64,000 nucleotides of DNA, taken from positions 1 to 64,000 of IMG/VR virus record IMGVR_UViG_3300021171_000012, one strand, 5' to 3'. The number at the start of each line of letters is the position of its first letter. Position 1 is the stretch's first letter. Both the position numbers and the translations under genes were made by a program. This document shows positions 39,511 through 48,380 of this stretch, piece after piece. The notes below the pieces were generated by a model. It ran no database searches and had not been told where the DNA came from. It worked only from the letters and a program-made list of their open reading frames with translations. The stretch is from a virus.

Positions 39511-40706
39511 GAGCCGTCTTAGTCGGCGAAGCCTATGGACGACATGAAGCTCAATTCCAACACGCTCTCGTTGGTCCGTCGGGAAGAGAACTCACCCTCG
39601 AAATGGGAATCGCCGCGCTCGCCCCGTATATGAAAGTTCTCTGTCGACGTTGTAAGACCAACACGGAGTTCATCGACGGCTTTTGCCGACACTGTCGCGA
39701 GCGGATTTGGCCAAACGAATTTGACTTAATGGAACATTGGAAGCTACTAAGATCCGATCTCAAGATCGCAGTTACGAATGTCTTCAACACACAGCCCCCA
39801 AATAATGACCTAGGAAACTTTTTCGGCTATGAAGCACAGACTGAAATGCCAGGATGGAAGGCAAGTCGAAAGACCGGAGGAAGCCACTTACTCGCAGAGC
39901 ACTTTCACCATTTAAAGCGACTATGGAACGAACTCGAAGAGCTTGACCCGAACCTAATAGTCTGCCTCGGTAACGCCGCGTGTTGGGCGGTCTTAGGACA
40001 AACTAAAATCACCGCGCTACGCGGAACGGTGACTTTCAGCGAGCGGTTGAAGAAAAAGGTGTTGCCGACATTTCACCCTGCTGCCGTTTTGCGTCAGACT
40101 CCGATGCGTGTTTCGGTAATAGCGGACCTTCAGAAAGCCTCTCGCGAGATCGAGTTTCCTGAAATAGTTCGACCTAAGCGCTGGATTACAATACCTGCAC
40201 CGAACGAATCTGGACTAATCGAGATCCAAGAGTGGCTCGCTAGAAATGCCTTTTCCTATTCAAACGACATTGAGACGATTCGCAATCAGATTTCCGTAAT
40301 TGGTTTTAGTCTATCAAATAGCGATGCGCTAGCCATTCCGTTCCGTGATGCAAAAATGGACAAAGGAAAGATAGTTGATGTTGGAAAAATCGCTGCCTCG
40401 ATTGGTTTTCCCGATAATGGAATAAACTATTGGCCTACGTCAGAACTCGAAGTCAAGGCATGGAGCCTTGCTAAGGCGGGAGTAGAGTCTAATAAGGGAA
40501 AAATATATCAGAATGGGGTGTTTGATATTTCTTACTTTCTACAGATGGGAATCATCCCGCGAAATGTTAAAGACGATACAATGCTTTGGCACCATTCTGA
40601 GTATTTAGAACTGCCGAAAAGTCTTGGCTTCCTCGGTTCGATATATGCAAACGATATTCCGTGGAAGCAGATGAGTCGAAGTGAGAGCTTGAAGAGGGAT
40701 GAGTAA
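39507..40706 (+). CDS. Uracil-DNA-glycosylase-like domain fused to the 5' part of a PolA exonuclease
   Basis: 399 residues. Residues 1-215 have the UDG fold: VGEAYGRHEAQFQHALVGPS near the start, a zinc ribbon (CRRCKTN ... CRHCRER), NLIVCLGNAACWAVLG and LPTFHPAAVLR. Residues 235-399 hold the 3'-5' exonuclease: Exo I FSYSNDIETIRNQISVIGFS and Exo II QNGVFDISYFLQMGI. The gene ends LKRDE, before Exo III. The rest of the exonuclease and the polymerase lie at 41099-42613. ATGA and TAATG overlaps bind it to its neighbours. Confidence 0.82.
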   Translation: MRAVLVGEAYGRHEAQFQHALVGPSGRELTLEMGIAALAPYMKVLCRRCKTNTEFIDGFCRHCRERIWPNEFDLMEHWKLLRSDLKIAVTNVFNTQPPNNDLGNFFGYEAQTEMPGWKASRKTGGSHLLAEHFHHLKRLWNELEELDPNLIVCLGNAACWAVLGQTKITALRGTVTFSERLKKKVLPTFHPAAVLRQTPMRVSVIADLQKASREIEFPEIVRPKRWITIPAPNESGLIEIQEWLARNAFSYSNDIETIRNQISVIGFSLSNSDALAIPFRDAKMDKGKIVDVGKIAASIGFPDNGINYWPTSELEVKAWSLAKAGVESNKGKIYQNGVFDISYFLQMGIIPRNVKDDTMLWHHSEYLELPKSLGFLGSIYANDIPWKQMSRSESLKRDE

Positions 40707-41095
40707 TGCGCGACGACTGGCTTCACTTAGAATTTTACAGATTCAAGCATAAGCTACCAGACTATCAAAGTCAATTCGGAGATAAACATGGATGTTTTAT
40801 ATTACAACATCCAAAGACCAAAGCAATGTTGAGAATGATAGTATCAAATGGAGACTATAAAGCCGCTAGGGTAGGTCCAGAGTATGCTTGGGAACATGTT
40901 TCAGTCTCTATAGAGAATCGCTGTCCAACATGGGAAGAAATGGACTACGTTAAGGATTTGTTCTGGAAACCAGACGAGTGCGTGATGCAACTGCATGTTC
41001 CTAAGGCGGAACATAAGAATTGTCATCAATATTGCCTACACCTTTGGCGACCACTAGAAACTACAATACCTCGGCCACCAGTTGGGGCTGTATAA
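40706..41095 (+). CDS. DUF7694-like protein inserted in the polymerase
   Basis: 129 residues. Residues 65-125 match the DUF7694 pattern: WEHVSVSIENRCPTWEEMDY, VKDLFWKPDECVMQLHVPK, and LHLWRPLETTIPRPPVGAV. The family is usually small and stands alone in phages; its function is unknown. Here it separates the two parts of the DNA polymerase and overlaps the first part by one base (TAATG), with a 3-base gap to the second. No homing-nuclease motif is visible. Confidence 0.78.
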   Translation: MRDDWLHLEFYRFKHKLPDYQSQFGDKHGCFILQHPKTKAMLRMIVSNGDYKAARVGPEYAWEHVSVSIENRCPTWEEMDYVKDLFWKPDECVMQLHVPKAEHKNCHQYCLHLWRPLETTIPRPPVGAV

Positions 41096-41098
41096 ATA

Positions 41099-42613
41099 AT
41101 GCCCGTAATTGCCTTTCACGAGACTGAAATTCGTGATGCAAATCAGGCGATCTACAACGGCGGAGATTGTTGCCTAACGTTTGAAATCGACGAGGCAAGA
41201 CAAAGGCTTCGACAAAACGACACTCTGATCTACGACTTCGAGCGGGCAATGCAGGCTCCAGCAATGGAGATGATGCTACGCGGATTTCGTGTCGACATAG
41301 CAGAGCGTGAGAAAGCAATTCTAGCAACCCATTCTAGAAAGGACTCAAATGAAGAAGTCATTAAAACTATTATAACCGCCATAATGGGCTCATATAACGA
41401 AAAACTCCCGAACTCCCCAACACAATTACAGCATCTTTTCTACGACATAATGAGAATCCCCCCAATAGAACGACATATAAATGGCGAAACAAAGCGCCCG
41501 ATGAACCGCGAGACGCTAGAGCGACTAGAGACCCGAGACAAGTGGGCCGCACCGATTATCAACGCAATATTGCGTCATCGAGATTGGACAAAAACCCTCC
41601 AAGTTCTCGAAACCGAAATCGACTCCGATTGGCGCTGGCGCTGCTCATACAACATCGGTGGAACTTCGACCGGAAGGTGGAGTAGTTCCAAATCCCCATT
41701 CCTGTCCTATAATGAAGAGACGCAAAAATGGAAGCAAGTAGGAAATAACTTTCAGAATATAAACGAGGAACTCCGTCGAATCTTCATTCCCGATCCAGGA
41801 TTTAAACTCTATGGAATCGACAAGGCTCAAAGTGAAGCCCGCGACGTCGGATGGTTCTGTGGCACAATATTGGGAGACTGGAGTTATCTTGACGCTTGTG
41901 AGTCAGGAGACTTACATACATACGTTACTCGCCTTGTCTATCCAGAATGGTCGTGGACAGGAGATATTAAAAAGGACCGTCAGTTATCTGAACGGCGCTT
42001 CTATAGACTATTCACTTATCGTGATGCCAGTAAGCGCCTCGGACATGCAACGAACTACCTTGTCACCCCTAATGAAGCCTCTCGCCAAATCCGAATCCCC
42101 CTAAACCTGGTTGAAGACTTCCAACGTCGCTACTTTGCCGCCTTTCCCTGTATTCAGCGAATGCACCAATGGGTGAGTCAGCAACTTCAACGAAGCCGTT
42201 TCCTTGTCAATTCCTTTGGTCGGCGCCGCGACTTCTTTGACCGACCAGAAGACCGTGAGACACTAAAATCTGCCATTGCATATTTATTCCAAAGTGCCAC
42301 CGGAGACTGTCTAAATCTGGGCCTATGGCGCCTTTGGCGAAAGATGGAAAGCAAGATCCAGATCCTAGCACAGCTTCATGATGCAGTTTATTTCCAGGCT
42401 CCAATATCGAACGATAGCGAGGAGCAAAACCTACTCCGGGAATCCCTTAAGCTTGTCGAAATAACACAGCGAGATCCGAAGTCGGGAAGAACGATGACAA
42501 TTCCCGGAGAGATAGTCGGGGGTTTTAATTGGGCACACCGCTTTAGACTCCTAGAAGATGGTACGAGAGATGAATGGAACCCGCGTGGCTTAAGTGAAAT
42601 AAAAATAGCATAA
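41099..42613 (+). CDS. Family A DNA polymerase, C-terminal part
   Basis: 504 residues. The start carries Exo III of the exonuclease: NQAIYNGGDCCLTFEI. The polymerase domain follows: motif A FKLYGIDKAQSEARDVGWFC (DxxQxExR), motif B YRDASKRLGHATNYLVTPN (RxxxKxxxxxxxY type with a Lys/Gly pattern), and motif C LAQLHDAVYFQAP (HDxxY). Thumb and fingers are of the T7/PolA kind. It needs the UDG-exonuclease product of 39507 for proofreading. It is the main candidate replicase. Confidence 0.88.
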   Translation: MPVIAFHETEIRDANQAIYNGGDCCLTFEIDEARQRLRQNDTLIYDFERAMQAPAMEMMLRGFRVDIAEREKAILATHSRKDSNEEVIKTIITAIMGSYNEKLPNSPTQLQHLFYDIMRIPPIERHINGETKRPMNRETLERLETRDKWAAPIINAILRHRDWTKTLQVLETEIDSDWRWRCSYNIGGTSTGRWSSSKSPFLSYNEETQKWKQVGNNFQNINEELRRIFIPDPGFKLYGIDKAQSEARDVGWFCGTILGDWSYLDACESGDLHTYVTRLVYPEWSWTGDIKKDRQLSERRFYRLFTYRDASKRLGHATNYLVTPNEASRQIRIPLNLVEDFQRRYFAAFPCIQRMHQWVSQQLQRSRFLVNSFGRRRDFFDRPEDRETLKSAIAYLFQSATGDCLNLGLWRLWRKMESKIQILAQLHDAVYFQAPISNDSEEQNLLRESLKLVEITQRDPKSGRTMTIPGEIVGGFNWAHRFRLLEDGTRDEWNPRGLSEIKIA

Positions 42614-42634
42614 AATGGGAGTGGAAACCACCTT

Positions 42635-43822
42635 GTGTCAGATTGGATTGAAGAATTTATCGCCAAGACGACTTCGATACGGAGCCCTGAGATTTTCCGT
42701 CTTTGGTCTGCTATTGGAACCGTCGCGGCAGCACTCGAACGCCGTGTTTGGACTTCGACGGACGTTGCACCACTCTATCCGAACCTCTTTACGATCTTAG
42801 TAGGACCGCCAGCTTGTGGAAAGACTAATTCGGTTAAGGAATCACGAAAGATGTTAGCCCCCATAACGGGTATGAAGCTCGGACCGGACAACCCAACTCC
42901 GGCCTCGTTTATGGACGAATTAAGCAAAGCAACAGTCTTTGGTCTGAACGGTCAGAATAGCGGCCCAAGCGCGGCGATGACCGTCTTATGCGAGGAATTT
43001 GGGGTTCTAATTCCAAAGTATGATGACTCTTTCTTTGCAACATTAAGCAAACTCTATGACAACCCTTCAATGTACACTGCTCCACGGCGGACCTCAGTGT
43101 CGATTAAGATCGAAAACCCGACAATTAATATCCTTGGCTGTGCAACGCCGCCAGCTATAGGTAGTCTGCCCGAAAGTGCTTGGGGCGAAGGTTGTACGTC
43201 GAGAATAATATTCCTCTATGGAACCAAGCCAAACTCCCACCGTGATGCGTTTAAGAAGCGCATAGACTCCGATATGAAAGAGCTCCAAAATCGAATCTCC
43301 GAGATTTTCTCCGATATTCATGGTGAGTTCGAGTGGGAAGAACCAGCGCGCTTAGCCTATAATCATTGGTATAATGACGAACAGATGGCCCCAGTCCCAA
43401 CCTACGGTCGCCTAGTAAACTACAATGGTCGTCGCGATACCCATGTTATGAAACTCTCCATGATTTCCGCAGTTAGCGCGGAGCACGGACTTACGATTAC
43501 CCTAGACGATTTCATCCGCGGGCGAAAGTGGCTTTTAGACGCGGAGCAGACTATGCCCGATGTCTTCCGAGCTATTACACAGAAGTCTGATGCGCAGCTT
43601 CTCCAGGATCTACACTATTGGATGTACACGGAATATTCTAAAGTCGCCCGTGACAAGCGAAATCCAATTCCCGACGGGGAGGTCTGGAAGTTCCTTGAAA
43701 ACAAGACAACTAGTGACAAAATCCCCGGACTCTTCAAGGCCGCGGAGTCCTCGGGTCGAATGAGAAAGAACTTTGGAACAAACTCCTGGATACCAAACCC
43801 GTTTAATGGGGTCGAGGAATGA
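42635..43822 (+). CDS. DUF3987-like P-loop ATPase, candidate replicative helicase
   Basis: 395 residues with a GTG start at 42635. Walker A LVGPPACGKTNSVKE near residue 55, Walker B-like MTVLCEEFGVLIPK, and later NILGCATPPAIGSLPESAWG, as in DUF3987 or VirE-like primase-helicase proteins of phages. C-terminal part with HTH-like KFLENKTTSDKIPG. With the CHC2 protein it could form the primase-helicase. The upstream in-frame ATG would add few codons and has a poor context. Confidence 0.75.
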   Translation: MSDWIEEFIAKTTSIRSPEIFRLWSAIGTVAAALERRVWTSTDVAPLYPNLFTILVGPPACGKTNSVKESRKMLAPITGMKLGPDNPTPASFMDELSKATVFGLNGQNSGPSAAMTVLCEEFGVLIPKYDDSFFATLSKLYDNPSMYTAPRRTSVSIKIENPTINILGCATPPAIGSLPESAWGEGCTSRIIFLYGTKPNSHRDAFKKRIDSDMKELQNRISEIFSDIHGEFEWEEPARLAYNHWYNDEQMAPVPTYGRLVNYNGRRDTHVMKLSMISAVSAEHGLTITLDDFIRGRKWLLDAEQTMPDVFRAITQKSDAQLLQDLHYWMYTEYSKVARDKRNPIPDGEVWKFLENKTTSDKIPGLFKAAESSGRMRKNFGTNSWIPNPFNGVEE

Positions 43823-43932
43823 CTTCTTCTTGGCACGTTAACCGAATCGGGGTCAATATCTGGCTAATGATCGCCGCGTCGCTCCTTCTCTGGTTCATCA
43901 TCTACGAAATCGCCATCTGGCTAGGAGTCTAG
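43819..43932 (+). CDS. 37-residue single-pass membrane protein
   Basis: ATG at 43819 overlaps the helicase stop as ATGA. The peptide reads MTSSWHVNRIGVNIW, then a helix LMIAASLLLWFIIYEIAIWL, then GV and stop. One transmembrane helix fills most of it. The next gene starts 2 bases on. The coupling and hydrophobic pattern support a real gene. Function unknown. Confidence 0.55.
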   Translation: MTSSWHVNRIGVNIWLMIAASLLLWFIIYEIAIWLGV

Positions 43933-43934
43933 AG

Positions 43935-44294
43935 ATGAAATACTCTGTTAAAGAGACCCAGACAGCACTCGGTAAAACTTGGCAAATAACTCTCAATGGT
44001 ATGCCAGTCTTTGTTGTCCAGAGTGCCGACGACGAAGCTGGAACAGTCGAGGCGCCGCTCATTAAGCCAGACGGTAGAGCTGTGTTCGACCATGGTAGAG
44101 GCAGAGACGATACAATGGGCGATTATGCAATAGTATCTAGATCTGGAAAAGTCGAAATAACCTTGGTTGATTTCGACGGGAAAATAGACTATCCTAAATC
44201 GTATCCCAATGCCGACCATCCATTCCGAATTGAGAACGCGAAACCCGGCGAACTTTCTAGCAATTGGGACAAACCACGGTTTAGATCGTCATGA
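43935..44294 (+). CDS. Small beta-rich protein, unknown
   Basis: 119 residues, MKYSVKETQTALGKTWQITL, NGMPVFVVQSADDEAGTVEA, GDYAIVSRSGKVEITLVDFD, ending in a Ser/Arg-rich tail. The alternating pattern suggests a beta-sandwich. Overlaps the next gene by ATGA. No family recognised. Confidence 0.58.
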   Translation: MKYSVKETQTALGKTWQITLNGMPVFVVQSADDEAGTVEAPLIKPDGRAVFDHGRGRDDTMGDYAIVSRSGKVEITLVDFDGKIDYPKSYPNADHPFRIENAKPGELSSNWDKPRFRSS

Positions 44295-44605
44295 CTTGGC
44301 TCGTTTTTCAAGTCCTACACGCGCTTATCTGGTGCTCAGTTGCATATGTCTTTTGGGGCTATGTCCGAGCCCATAATAGACAGCGGACTTACTATGTAAG
44401 GGGACAACATACGATGATCTACAAACAGCATGAGAACGAGCTAACTGACATTACTGGGGAAATTCGAGGAGAGACTGAAAGAGCATGGCGCTTCTTCGAC
44501 GGAAAGATCATAGTTTGGCTTCCAAAATCACAATGTGAGTGGGACGAAAATGACAAAACAATGACCCTGCCAGTTTGGCTCGCGAAAGACAAGGAGCTAA
44601 TATAG
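44291..44605 (+). CDS. Membrane-anchored small protein
   Basis: 104 residues. An N-terminal transmembrane helix (TWLVFQVLHALIWCSVAYVF, then WGY) is followed by a cytosolic-type domain with ITGEIRGETERAWRFFDGKI and IVWLPKSQCEWDENDK, which resembles a small nucleotide- or DNA-related fold seen in phages without a known role. Stop abuts the zinc-ribbon gene. Confidence 0.58.
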   Translation: MTWLVFQVLHALIWCSVAYVFWGYVRAHNRQRTYYVRGQHTMIYKQHENELTDITGEIRGETERAWRFFDGKIIVWLPKSQCEWDENDKTMTLPVWLAKDKELI

Positions 44606-44944
44606 ATGTCGGATAGACTATCTAACGCTGATACTCTAATAAAGAGACAGCGAGCAGTAGAATTGGGTATTCGCATTGCCCGGCGTAGGGATATAGACAA
44701 TTTAGCACGCCAACGATTTGGAAGGCTTACAGTAATATCATTAGCTCCTAAAGAGAATAGTGGCGACTTTAATACTAACTGGTTATGTATATGCGACTGT
44801 GGAAAGACAAAAATTATTAGAGGAATTCGATTAAAAACAGGTGAAACTAAGAGTTGCGGATGTCTTAAGAGTAAAAACGGACGAATCCAGGCATTACACC
44901 TACATCAACTTGGATATAAAGGAAGGAAACCTAGATGCGCCTAG
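44606..44944 (+). CDS. Zinc-ribbon part of an AP2/HNH-like nuclease, truncated
   Basis: 112 residues. RQRFGRLTVISLAPKENSGD, NWLCICDCGKTKIIRGIRLK and TGETKSCGCLKSKN form the zinc-ribbon that precedes AP2/HNH endonuclease domains in phages. The following domain with its conserved W..M and RP..LDRI.N..Y patterns is absent, so this is a shortened, probably inactive relative. The same class opens the plus block at 23826. Confidence 0.72.
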   Translation: MSDRLSNADTLIKRQRAVELGIRIARRRDIDNLARQRFGRLTVISLAPKENSGDFNTNWLCICDCGKTKIIRGIRLKTGETKSCGCLKSKNGRIQALHLHQLGYKGRKPRCA

Positions 44945-45300
44945 TCATTCTAGAATCTCCCTTCGCCGGCGACTTTCGTCGAAACGAAGACTATCTAACC
45001 CGCTGTATTCGAGACTCTGTTCTTCGCGGCGAGGCGCCGTTTGCGAGTCATAGAATGTACCCCGGTGCGTTGAGCGAAGCCACCGAACGCGACCTAGGTA
45101 TTCGCGCAGGATATTCCTGGTGGAAAGTCGCAGCAGCAATTGTTTTCTATACCGACTATGGTTGGTCGCCGGGAATGCACAAAGCTAAACAGCGGGCAAA
45201 GACTATGCAAATTCTAATTGAAGAACGTCGACTCCAACGAGAAGATCCTGCTGACGAAGCTCATCGTAGAAGTTTACGGCAGTGGAGGCAACCTGAATGA
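44935..45300 (+). CDS. DUF7768-like nucleotide-metabolism protein
   Basis: 121 residues. VILESPFAGDFRRNEDYLTR, CIRDSVLRGEAPFASHRMYP, ATERDLGIRAGYSWWKVAAA and VFYTDYGWSPGMHKAKQRAK match the DUF7768 pattern, which is distantly like nucleoside 2-deoxyribosyltransferases. A role in nucleotide processing fits its place before the dNMP kinase and RNR. It overlaps both neighbours. Confidence 0.75.
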   Translation: MRLVILESPFAGDFRRNEDYLTRCIRDSVLRGEAPFASHRMYPGALSEATERDLGIRAGYSWWKVAAAIVFYTDYGWSPGMHKAKQRAKTMQILIEERRLQREDPADEAHRRSLRQWRQPE

Positions 45301-45842
45301 CAAAAATCATTGCCCTCTGCGGCCCTGCCGGTGTCGGTAAGACGACCCTTGCAGAACTATTAGTAAAGCATCACAACTACACGCGACTAAACTTCGCCCG
45401 CCCAATCAAGATCATGCTCGGAGCACTCTTAAAGTGGCAGGGTGCTAGTGATCTCCAGATTCGTCGGATGCTAGATGGGGATTTGAAAGAAGAACCGACC
45501 GGACTACTAGACGGTCAAACCCCACGCCGCGCGATGCAAACTCTCGGAACCGAGTGGCGCGACTTAATATCGAAAAACCTGTGGGTCAATGTTTGGCAAA
45601 ATACCGCAGAGCAGCTCAGAGCACCTAAAATCGTCATTGACGATATGCGCTTTCTTCACGAAGCCCAAAAAGTCAAAGAATTAGATGGAACTATAATCCG
45701 CCTAGAACGAAGCGGCTTCTCTATAAACATGGGCCATCTGTCGGAACACGAGTATATGGAAATCCAGTACGATTTTGTTTTGGTAAATCACACGACTCCG
45801 ATCGACATGCTAAATGAATTAGCAACTAGAACTTCTCTATAG
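45297..45842 (+). CDS. Deoxynucleoside monophosphate kinase
   Basis: 181 residues. P-loop CGPAGVGKTTLAELL at the start, a helix with NFARPIKIMLGALLKWQG, the T4 gp1-like TPRRAMQTLGTEWRDLI, and WQNTAEQLRAPKIVIDDMRF with LDGTIIRLER. These are typical of phage dNMP kinases, which phosphorylate dNMPs including modified ones. Directly upstream of the RNR gene. Confidence 0.88.
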   Translation: MTKIIALCGPAGVGKTTLAELLVKHHNYTRLNFARPIKIMLGALLKWQGASDLQIRRMLDGDLKEEPTGLLDGQTPRRAMQTLGTEWRDLISKNLWVNVWQNTAEQLRAPKIVIDDMRFLHEAQKVKELDGTIIRLERSGFSINMGHLSEHEYMEIQYDFVLVNHTTPIDMLNELATRTSL

Positions 45843-45847
45843 GAGAC

Positions 45848-47677
45848 TTGAGCATGGAACACTATGGCCCCCGTACTCTCTTCGGACAAACAATTCATGC
45901 AACAAAATACCGCGCGCCAGAAGAGAAGTTCGATGACTATTGCGTCCGTTGGTCCCGTGCAACTACGGACAACGATAAGGACTTTCGTCGGGCGCTGCGC
46001 TACACCCGCGATCAGTCGTTGCTTCCAGCTGGGCGCCAACAACACTCAATGGGAAGGCCGTTTCTAACGACAGCCTATAACTGCTTTGTGAATGGTCAAA
46101 TTCCCGACAGCTACGAAGGTATAATGGAATCGCTAAAGCTCGGTGGTATGACTCTACGAACTGGTGGCGGTGTTGGATGGGACTTTTCTACTCTGCGTCC
46201 ATCTGGCGAGCCGATACGCGGTCTAGGTCACGGTAGTTTCGCCAGCGGCCCAGTCTCGTTTATGCGAATTTGGGACGTTAATTGCGACACAATCTTAACC
46301 GCTGGTCATCGGCGCGGCGCAATGATGGGAGTTTTGCGGGTCGATCATCCCGACATTTTAACATTCATAAACGCTAAACGGGCAACAGGCTTGCTAAAGA
46401 ATTTTAATATCTCCGTTGCCGTTACTGACGAGTTTATGGAAGCCCTAGAGAAAGATGGCCTTTATTCACTCAGGTTTAATAACACAACCTACACTACTGC
46501 CCGCGCCGTCGATGTCTGGGCAAAGATCATGGAGTCAAACTGGGACTGGGCAGAGCCAGGTGTTCTATTCATTGATCGAATAAATCAGCGCAATCCGCTA
46601 TACTATTGTGAAGAAATCTATGCAACGAATCCTTGTGCAGAGCAACCACTTCCACCGTGGGGAGCATGTCTACTTGGAAGTGTAAACATAGTCAAAGTTT
46701 TAACTCCCTCTCGCATTGGTAATGTGGTTGGACTGAAACAACCTGAAAGTTATGGAATTTCAGTTAGCCACAAAATCGTCGATCCTCACGCATCTAAATG
46801 GGATATTGATTGGGAACTACTTACCGATATAGTCGATACTGCTGTCCGATGTTTCGATAATGTTCCAGAACGTACAGTGTTTCCCTTAGCCGAACAGCGT
46901 AACGAGGCACTGAATAAACGTCGAATGGGTCTTGGCGTAACGGGTATGGCAAACGCCCTAGAGATCATCGGACATCGTTATGGATCATCAAGTTACATTG
47001 AACTCCAAGACCAGATTTTAGAGCATATCGCCAATCACGCATACAGAACCAGTATCGAACTTGCAAAAGAAAAGGGTTCGTTTCCGTGTTTCGACGCTGA
47101 GAAATACCTAAACGGCTGGTTCGTTAAAAACTCTCTTACCGAAGACATTCGAGACGGAATTTCAAAATATGGTCTGCGAAACGGCGTATTACTGTCCATT
47201 GCCCCGACTGGAACCATCTCAATGGCCGCGGATAATGTATCGTCGGGAATCGAGCCGCCGTTTGCGATGAAGGGTAAGTTTACAATCTTCATGCCGGATG
47301 GAAAGCGCGATTTCGACACTATAGATCATGCCTTTGAATTTTTCGGAATAACTGGACAGACCGCAAACGAAACAAGTGCAGAGGAGCATGTCGATGTTCT
47401 TTGCGCCGCGCAAAAGTGGGTCGACAGCTCGATTTCAAAAACCTGCAATGTGAATGGACAAATTGCTGGACAGGGACCGGGAGTCACGTTCAATGATTTT
47501 AAACAACTCTACCCACGAGCTTATCAAAATGGGGCGAAGGGTTGTACGACGTATAACCGAAACGGGAAATTGGAAGGTGTTCGTAAGGAGGAACCTGATG
47601 AAGGACTATTAGTAGAAAATGAAGGTCTAGCTTGTCGAATCGACGGAACAACAGGACGTAGAACTTGTGACGAATAG
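45848..47677 (+). CDS. nrdJ: Class II (adenosylcobalamin-dependent) ribonucleotide reductase
   Basis: 609 residues. LLPAGRQQHSMGRPF, TTAYNCFVNGQIPDSYEG, the LRTGGGVGWDFSTLRPSG loop, GHRRGAMMGVLRVDHPDIL and NPCAEQPLPPWGACLLGS with the active-site Asn-Pro-Cys-x-Glu. The C-terminus ends with a Cys pair (ACRIDGTTGRRTC) for thioredoxin-linked turnover. No NrdB-like partner lies nearby, as expected for class II. It makes dNTPs for replication and needs vitamin B12 from the host. Confidence 0.92.
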   Translation: MSMEHYGPRTLFGQTIHATKYRAPEEKFDDYCVRWSRATTDNDKDFRRALRYTRDQSLLPAGRQQHSMGRPFLTTAYNCFVNGQIPDSYEGIMESLKLGGMTLRTGGGVGWDFSTLRPSGEPIRGLGHGSFASGPVSFMRIWDVNCDTILTAGHRRGAMMGVLRVDHPDILTFINAKRATGLLKNFNISVAVTDEFMEALEKDGLYSLRFNNTTYTTARAVDVWAKIMESNWDWAEPGVLFIDRINQRNPLYYCEEIYATNPCAEQPLPPWGACLLGSVNIVKVLTPSRIGNVVGLKQPESYGISVSHKIVDPHASKWDIDWELLTDIVDTAVRCFDNVPERTVFPLAEQRNEALNKRRMGLGVTGMANALEIIGHRYGSSSYIELQDQILEHIANHAYRTSIELAKEKGSFPCFDAEKYLNGWFVKNSLTEDIRDGISKYGLRNGVLLSIAPTGTISMAADNVSSGIEPPFAMKGKFTIFMPDGKRDFDTIDHAFEFFGITGQTANETSAEEHVDVLCAAQKWVDSSISKTCNVNGQIAGQGPGVTFNDFKQLYPRAYQNGAKGCTTYNRNGKLEGVRKEEPDEGLLVENEGLACRIDGTTGRRTCDE

Positions 47678-47691
47678 CGAAAGGATAAAAA

Positions 47692-48045
47692 ATGACTGAC
47701 ATCGAGCGCGCCGCGCAGGCGCCGGAACGCGTGTCGGTGCGGGAGCCGACAATGACTGACGCCCCTGTGCCGATCAACGAGCAAATCGCGTGGTTCCGCA
47801 TCCTGCTCGAAGAAGCCCACAAAGATTTATGGAGTGCCGACGAGTTCCCCAAAATGCGCGCAATCCTGGCGACGCTGGAGGCTCAGCCGGCGCTGCTGGC
47901 GGTTGTCGAGGCGGCTCGCAAACTGGAGTTCAGCGCATATCCGGCACATGGCAGCGGCTTAGTGACGATCGTTACCGCTGGCGATATCGGCGAGCTGCAA
48001 GCGTCCCTCGGCGCGCTGCCGCCCGCGCCGGACAAGGAGGGGTGA
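47692..48045 (+). CDS. Small alanine-rich protein, GC-rich block
   Basis: 117 residues, MTDIERAAQAPERVSVREPT. A second ATG at 47752 is a possible start. A charged helical middle (WFRILLEEAHKDLWSADEFP, KMRAILATLEAQ) and an Ala/Gly end. GC content and codon choice (GCG, CTG) are clearly higher than in the preceding genes. Stop overlaps the next ATG as TGATG. No family recognised. Confidence 0.58.
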   Translation: MTDIERAAQAPERVSVREPTMTDAPVPINEQIAWFRILLEEAHKDLWSADEFPKMRAILATLEAQPALLAVVEAARKLEFSAYPAHGSGLVTIVTAGDIGELQASLGALPPAPDKEG

Positions 48046-48380
48046 TGCCAACGCTCAAAACTGCCGTGTTCTCGAAAGACGGACGCGAGTTCATCCTGCC
48101 CGGATTACAGTATGTGATGGGAAGCGATTTGCCGGCGGACGAAGATGGCGATCCGATTCAAATAACCTGGAAGGCCATTAACTGCAGTGTGATGCTACAA
48201 GCAAAACTTGAGTGGCGAGAATATCAGACCAGCGCCGAAGAACCATTTACGGCGGAAATTCCGAGCGTTACCGGAAAGATCATCGGCCGCCAATTTGAGC
48301 ACGGAGCGGTCAATGTATGGCTCATATCGGGGCCAGAATTTGACGCAATAGCCGATACGGGAGACAGCGATGCCCGATAA
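48045..48380 (+). CDS. Small protein of unknown function, GC-rich block
   Basis: 111 residues from the ATG at 48045. MPTLKTAVFSKDGREFILPG, WKAINCSVMLQAKLEWREYQ and a C-terminal NVWLISGPEFDAIADTGDSD. Beta-rich. A strong ggagg ribosome site precedes it. Unknown family; the coupling suggests one transferred cassette with its neighbours. Confidence 0.55.
   Translation: MPTLKTAVFSKDGREFILPGLQYVMGSDLPADEDGDPIQITWKAINCSVMLQAKLEWREYQTSAEEPFTAEIPSVTGKIIGRQFEHGAVNVWLISGPEFDAIADTGDSDAR

Noticed and set aside
40706-41095. Intein or group I intron in the polymerase gene
   Set aside because: No intein splice motifs, and start/stop overlaps of separate ORFs fit independent translation better; cDNA would be needed to exclude an intron.
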